Assembly (NCBI RefSeq): GCF_020085105.1
Contig: NC_058045.1
Coordinates: 19,298,333-19,362,332 of the forward strand
Source: Siniperca chuatsi
Lineage: Eukaryota; Chordata; Actinopteri; Centrarchiformes; Sinipercidae
Direction of reading: 5' to 3'
Length of the DNA stretch: 64,000 nt
Below the pieces are notes generated by a model. That model was given only the letters and a program-made list of their open reading frames with translations. It was not told the DNA's origin and ran no database searches. Below, in pieces: positions 60,061 to 64,000 of this stretch. The position numbers were made by a program, and so were the translations under genes. Numbering within the stretch: position 1 is the first letter of the stretch; every line of letters begins with the position of its first letter.

Positions 60061-63000
60061 GTCTTATTTGACTGTTGGTCATACAAAATAAACAATATAA
60101 AGTCATCGCTCTGGGATTTTGTGATTTGCATTTGGTATTTTTTGACATTTTCTAGACTAAATAATTAATTAGAAAATAACAGATGACAAATGATTCTAAA
60201 CTGCTAACTGCTAACATTATTTTCCATCAGCATTGTAAAAAGATTTGTGCTGAGTGTACAGTGCGTTTCTGTGTATCGTTCCGATCGTGGAGTGTTGTAG
60301 TAGAAAATAATTAGATGTTTTCCATGTTCAGCCCATATTACTTTGGCCCAAATTTAATTGATCAGTATAAGCGAAACATGTTTGCTCGTAGTTGCTTTTG
60401 CTTTTTTGATTTCTAACGATTATTTAATGCAAATGAAAAGAGATTGTGCAGTTTTTATGTGCTCTTAACCAGCGCACCACTTCAATCCAACTTCTCCTGT
60501 GGGAGCTGTTTTAGTCTTTGCGTGCTCCTAACCCCAGCAATTAATTTGGCAGGAGGAATGTCGATATTTACTTGCGCTGGCTCGTAACTGACTGGGATAA
60601 CCTTTGGACCACAGGCTGCAGGCTCCATGGACATAGTTTAGGCAAAGTTGCCCTTCTAGCAGCTGCAATGTTAAATGTAATTATCCTAAAATATATTGGC
60701 ATCCAGATGTTCCACTCTTTCCACTTGCTTTTACAGTGACTAACTCAAGACTGTTTGGGAAACAGCGCTAAAGAAATAGAATTCAGATATTACTTGCTCA
60801 CCATTTCGTAAGTGTTTATTTCTGTCTCTGTTGCTCTCCCTCTCTCTGTCTCCCTTCACGCGTGTGTGGGTCTGTCTGCCTGCAGCGACCATGTTTGTCT
60901 CAGCGTCTGCACTGCCATATAGGGCTGATTGCACCACAGGAGGCAGGCCCTCGGCTGCGAACTGTTGGCCGTCATCACCGTCACCCCAATTCCCCGATTC
61001 CCTCTTGTGTTGGGGGGACGAGCTGCAGCTGCTGGCACAGCTGGAGGTTTCATCACATTCTTCTTCTGCTTCCTTTAATCTACCTTTGACACACTCACCC
61101 CATCACCCATTTAACTCCCACACTCTCAAGACTGCTCATGTTTCCCTACCAAGGAAAGCGACATTTCCTCAGTGCTTCTTGATTGATCCAGGGAGAGAGG
61201 ACGGTGAATGAAAGACTGAGGAAATCCTATCCTGACGGGGTTTTTTTTGTTTTCTTTAACTGGGAGGGTAGCTTTTCATACCTATAATAACTATATTATC
61301 TTTGAGACAACCTCCTCTCTGTGTCTGCACGTTCATGTGTCAAACTGCCTCGACCTGCGTTCATGTTCAGGCTTCCTCTTGTGTTCCCCGTGTTGTCCGT
61401 TTTTAGAGTTTATGATCACGGTCATGGCATCAGCGTCTCTGTTTTGTGAAGCAGCTGGAGGAGTCGGCTGCCAGGCGTTTTGGCACTGTGTCTGACAGCG
61501 CTGTTTCTGGATCTATGTCTAAAGTCACCTCTGTCTTGCTGAACTGGCAACTCGCATCTGGGTTCAATAAAGGTCCGCCAACCACAATGTCTATATTAGA
61601 TGGATGTATTTATATTCAAATTTTAGCTTTTAAAGACAAATGTTTCATGTTTCAATACCCATCTTTCACACGACTTAGTTTGAGGCCCTGCACCTCTGTA
61701 GAGTGTTGTATTGTTAGATTGGTTAGCCTAATGGGTTTTGGTGTTGTCTAGACCATTTTTGTCATTCATATTAAATTGTTGAGTGATGTATGTCAGAGGC
61801 CGGAATTATCTGGAGAATAGTGAGCTCTGTGTTTGGTGTTTTGTTGTTGCTAGGCTGGATGACATGTGTTTTAGTGGAAAGTTGACTTCATTTTTTCCAT
61901 TTTTGGACATGGTTGATTTAGTTGGAGGTCAAAGATCCGGTAGTTGAGGGCTAATGGTCCATCAGGGTACGAGATACAGGCTCCATATTTTTTGGAGAGT
62001 GAGGTGAATCTAGTGGGGGGTGCGTTGGCAAGGGTGGGGGTAGTGGTGGCAGTGGGATTTCCACAGCTCTGGGTATCCAGGCTAGGCAGAGGCGTTTTGC
62101 TAATCCTCTTAGCCCCACTCTGTAACACACAGACACAGACGGCCTTCTCTTCCCTTCCTGATCAGCCACCCCCAGCTTTAAAAATTCACACTCTGGAATC
62201 ACCGGCCAGACTGTGATGCACTGCAAGTTTGTGGTCAGCACTGATGAAACCTCTCTCTTTACATCTGTGTGCCAGAGCCCGTAGTGTGGTGCACACGCCA
62301 TTACACACACACAGACATAATGTTCCAGTGGGTCATTGTAAGCTCTCTCTGTCTGTCTCTGTTTCTCTTACTCACACAGTCCATACTCAGTGGAGGAATG
62401 GAGGTATGCTAGTAGATCAGTGTCTCAGTGAAGCTGTAATCTGCTTGGCCCTGTGCTTCTCTCGCTTGGCAGATGGGACGGATATCCCTACCCGCCATCT
62501 GGACAGCCTGGCATGGACGAGATGCGGCCGTGGCCTAGTGCAGGGCGAGATCAGGGGATTATTCTTCTCCTCTGTGCTATCCCAGCAGCGAAGCTATTTT
62601 TACGGACATGTCAAATAATGAGAGTGTGCCCATGTGACCAGCACGGACATCCATCAAGCTTGGCTTGTCATGTTCAAGCCTGATATGAGCCTGTGTTGTA
62701 CTTAGTGTACATGGACAGGGAGGTTAGATCAGCATCTCTTATGTGGGTTTGACTGCATAAAATGAGTTTATGGATTTTGGTTTTTTTAGATTGGACAATA
62801 CATGTACATGCAGTCTCTTTAATGAATGCACTGGCTGATGCATTATAGTCTGCTGTGTCATTCTGCTGATTGTATGCTAGGCTCTTCAGGTATTTCATGA
62901 CCCCCCGCCATAAAGTCACCTATTTCTCCTTCAGCCGTCTACCTTTGTCTGAACAGTTCCCAACATAGTTCTCCATGTCTCCCTCTAGACATGGGCTATG

Positions 63001-63519
63001 GGCTTCATCCTCAAAACTCAATGCGGTCGCCCCGCAAATTAATATTTTCCAGCTATTATAATGACTAAATGCAAATACTAAAGGGTGAAGTGGCTGGAAC
63101 AATAATGTGAGGAACAGACTGAGGAATAATAATGGGAGAGAAAACAAATCTCTGCATAACTTTCATTCTGAGGCAGAATACCAAACTAAGAAGACAAACA
63201 TGAGACTTGAGGGGAACACTGTGTTCAGCTACATCCTGAACATGAACTCGGCATGGAAGGGAGCTGGAGAGGGGAGGGAAAAAACACACGAGAGAGCCTG
63301 ATAGAAAAATGTAAGGGTGGACATTTAAAGAGGGAATGAAAGGGATGCATGCGTAGTTTTAATCAGCTGAGGTGGCCCATTGAAAACAGTTGGAGTTAGA
63401 ATTAGCTGAAAATGGAGGATCACTGGTCAGATCACATGATCAGTCATGATTATTTTCAGCATAGCTTCACTGTTTTTAATGTGCTTATGTTTTTTTCACC
63501 AGTACGCCGTGACCAAAAT

Positions 63520-64000
63520 CTGGTCTTTCTGGTCTGGCCATTCTAGCAACATGGCTCTAGAGATGGCAGTGTCTGTCGCTTGGTCGGTCGGTCCACCACT
63601 TTGGTCCAAACATTCATGTTCCCCCAGAGGATGAATCCAACTGACTTTGGTGATTTCTTGACTTTTCCTCTAGCGCCACCATGAGGTTGACATTCTTGGT
63701 TATGAGTGAAATATCTCAACAACTATTGGATGGATTGCCATGAAATTTAGTACAAACATCCGTGTTCCCCTCAAGATTAATTTTAATAATGTTATTGATC
63801 ACCTGACTTTTCCTCAGTGCCACCATCAGGTCAAAATGTCATACCTGCAAAACTAATGACATTCCCATCAGTCTCAGCTGTACTTTGTGTTTAGTGCTAA
63901 TTAGCATGCTAACATGCTAAACTAGAATGGTGAACATGAATGTGAATATTATACTGGCTAAACATCAGCAAGTTAGCATGCTGATGTTAGCATTTACCTC
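63520..64000 (+). repeat. Interspersed fish repeat, cut by the window edge
   Basis: Shows CATGGCTCTAGAGATGGCAG, GTCGGTCCACCACTTTGGTC, TTGGATGGATTGCCATGAAA, TCTAGCGCCACCATGAGG, CCTGCAAAACTAATGACATT and GTTAGCATGCTGATGTTAGC in the same order as at 46220-46760. It continues past position 64000. Confidence 0.8.

Larger units (their letters stand above)
58463..64000 (+). other. MTSS2 intron 3, running off the window
   Basis: I looked for the next I-BAR exon (expected to encode a T-R-D/E-I-G-S-A-L-T-R-M-C-M-like start) and did not find it. Open frames at 60831-61211 and 61944-62310 lack known motifs. Two copies of an interspersed repeat lie inside. Confidence 0.6.

Noticed and set aside
60831-61211. 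Possible MTSS2 exon after a CTGCAG acceptor near 60886
   Set aside because: The translation does not resemble the next part of the I-BAR domain, and no in-phase donor follows.

Overview
The window is vertebrate nuclear DNA, almost certainly from a percomorph-type ray-finned fish. Genes are split by GT-AG introns. The encoded proteins match vertebrate families closely. The introns carry fish-typical repeats: L2-like LINEs, short inverted-repeat DNA elements, a hAT element with an 8-bp target duplication, and long (TG)n, (GA)n and (TA)n tracts. I see no bacterial, plasmid, CRISPR or prophage content. All gene names rest on recognising the translated proteins, not on a database search.

Seven protein-coding genes lie on the + strand, all in the same direction. 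In order: the last two coding exons of ABTB3/BTBD11 (178-739); MLC1, 11 coding exons (5369-9471); PANX2, 5 coding exons (15261-22546); TRABD, 9 coding exons (25174-30020); SELENOO, 9 coding exons (32639-38255) with an in-frame TGA selenocysteine codon; MAPK12 (p38 gamma), 12 coding exons (40327-44697); and the first three coding exons of MTSS2/MTSS1L (55210-58462), which continues past the right edge. I followed every exon junction by hand and the reading phases close across each gene.

MLC1-PANX2-TRABD-SELENOO-MAPK12 is the conserved block found at human 22q13.33, but without MOV10L1, TUBGCP6, HDAC10, MAPK11 and PLXNB2. Here it is flanked by ABTB3 and MTSS2, which lie on other human chromosomes. 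These genes do not form one pathway: an astrocyte membrane protein, a large-pore channel protein, a TraB-family protein, a mitochondrial AMPylating selenoprotein, a stress kinase and an I-BAR membrane-curvature protein. Their grouping is ancestral linkage, not an operon.

Between genes, 740-5306 holds two inverted-repeat structures. The 9.5-15.2 kb stretch has a GC-rich segment that may be the PANX2 promoter. The 44.7-54.6 kb stretch is a gene desert with a decayed antisense LINE, an old interspersed repeat and a 600-bp inverted-repeat element. I found no clearly new biological system. The points most worth following are the SELENOO recoding site and its uncertain SECIS element, two TG repeats that replace the polypyrimidine tract at MLC1 splice acceptors, a 96%-identical inverted repeat upstream of MLC1, a possible alternative PANX2 first exon, and a ZNF143-type site upstream of TRABD.
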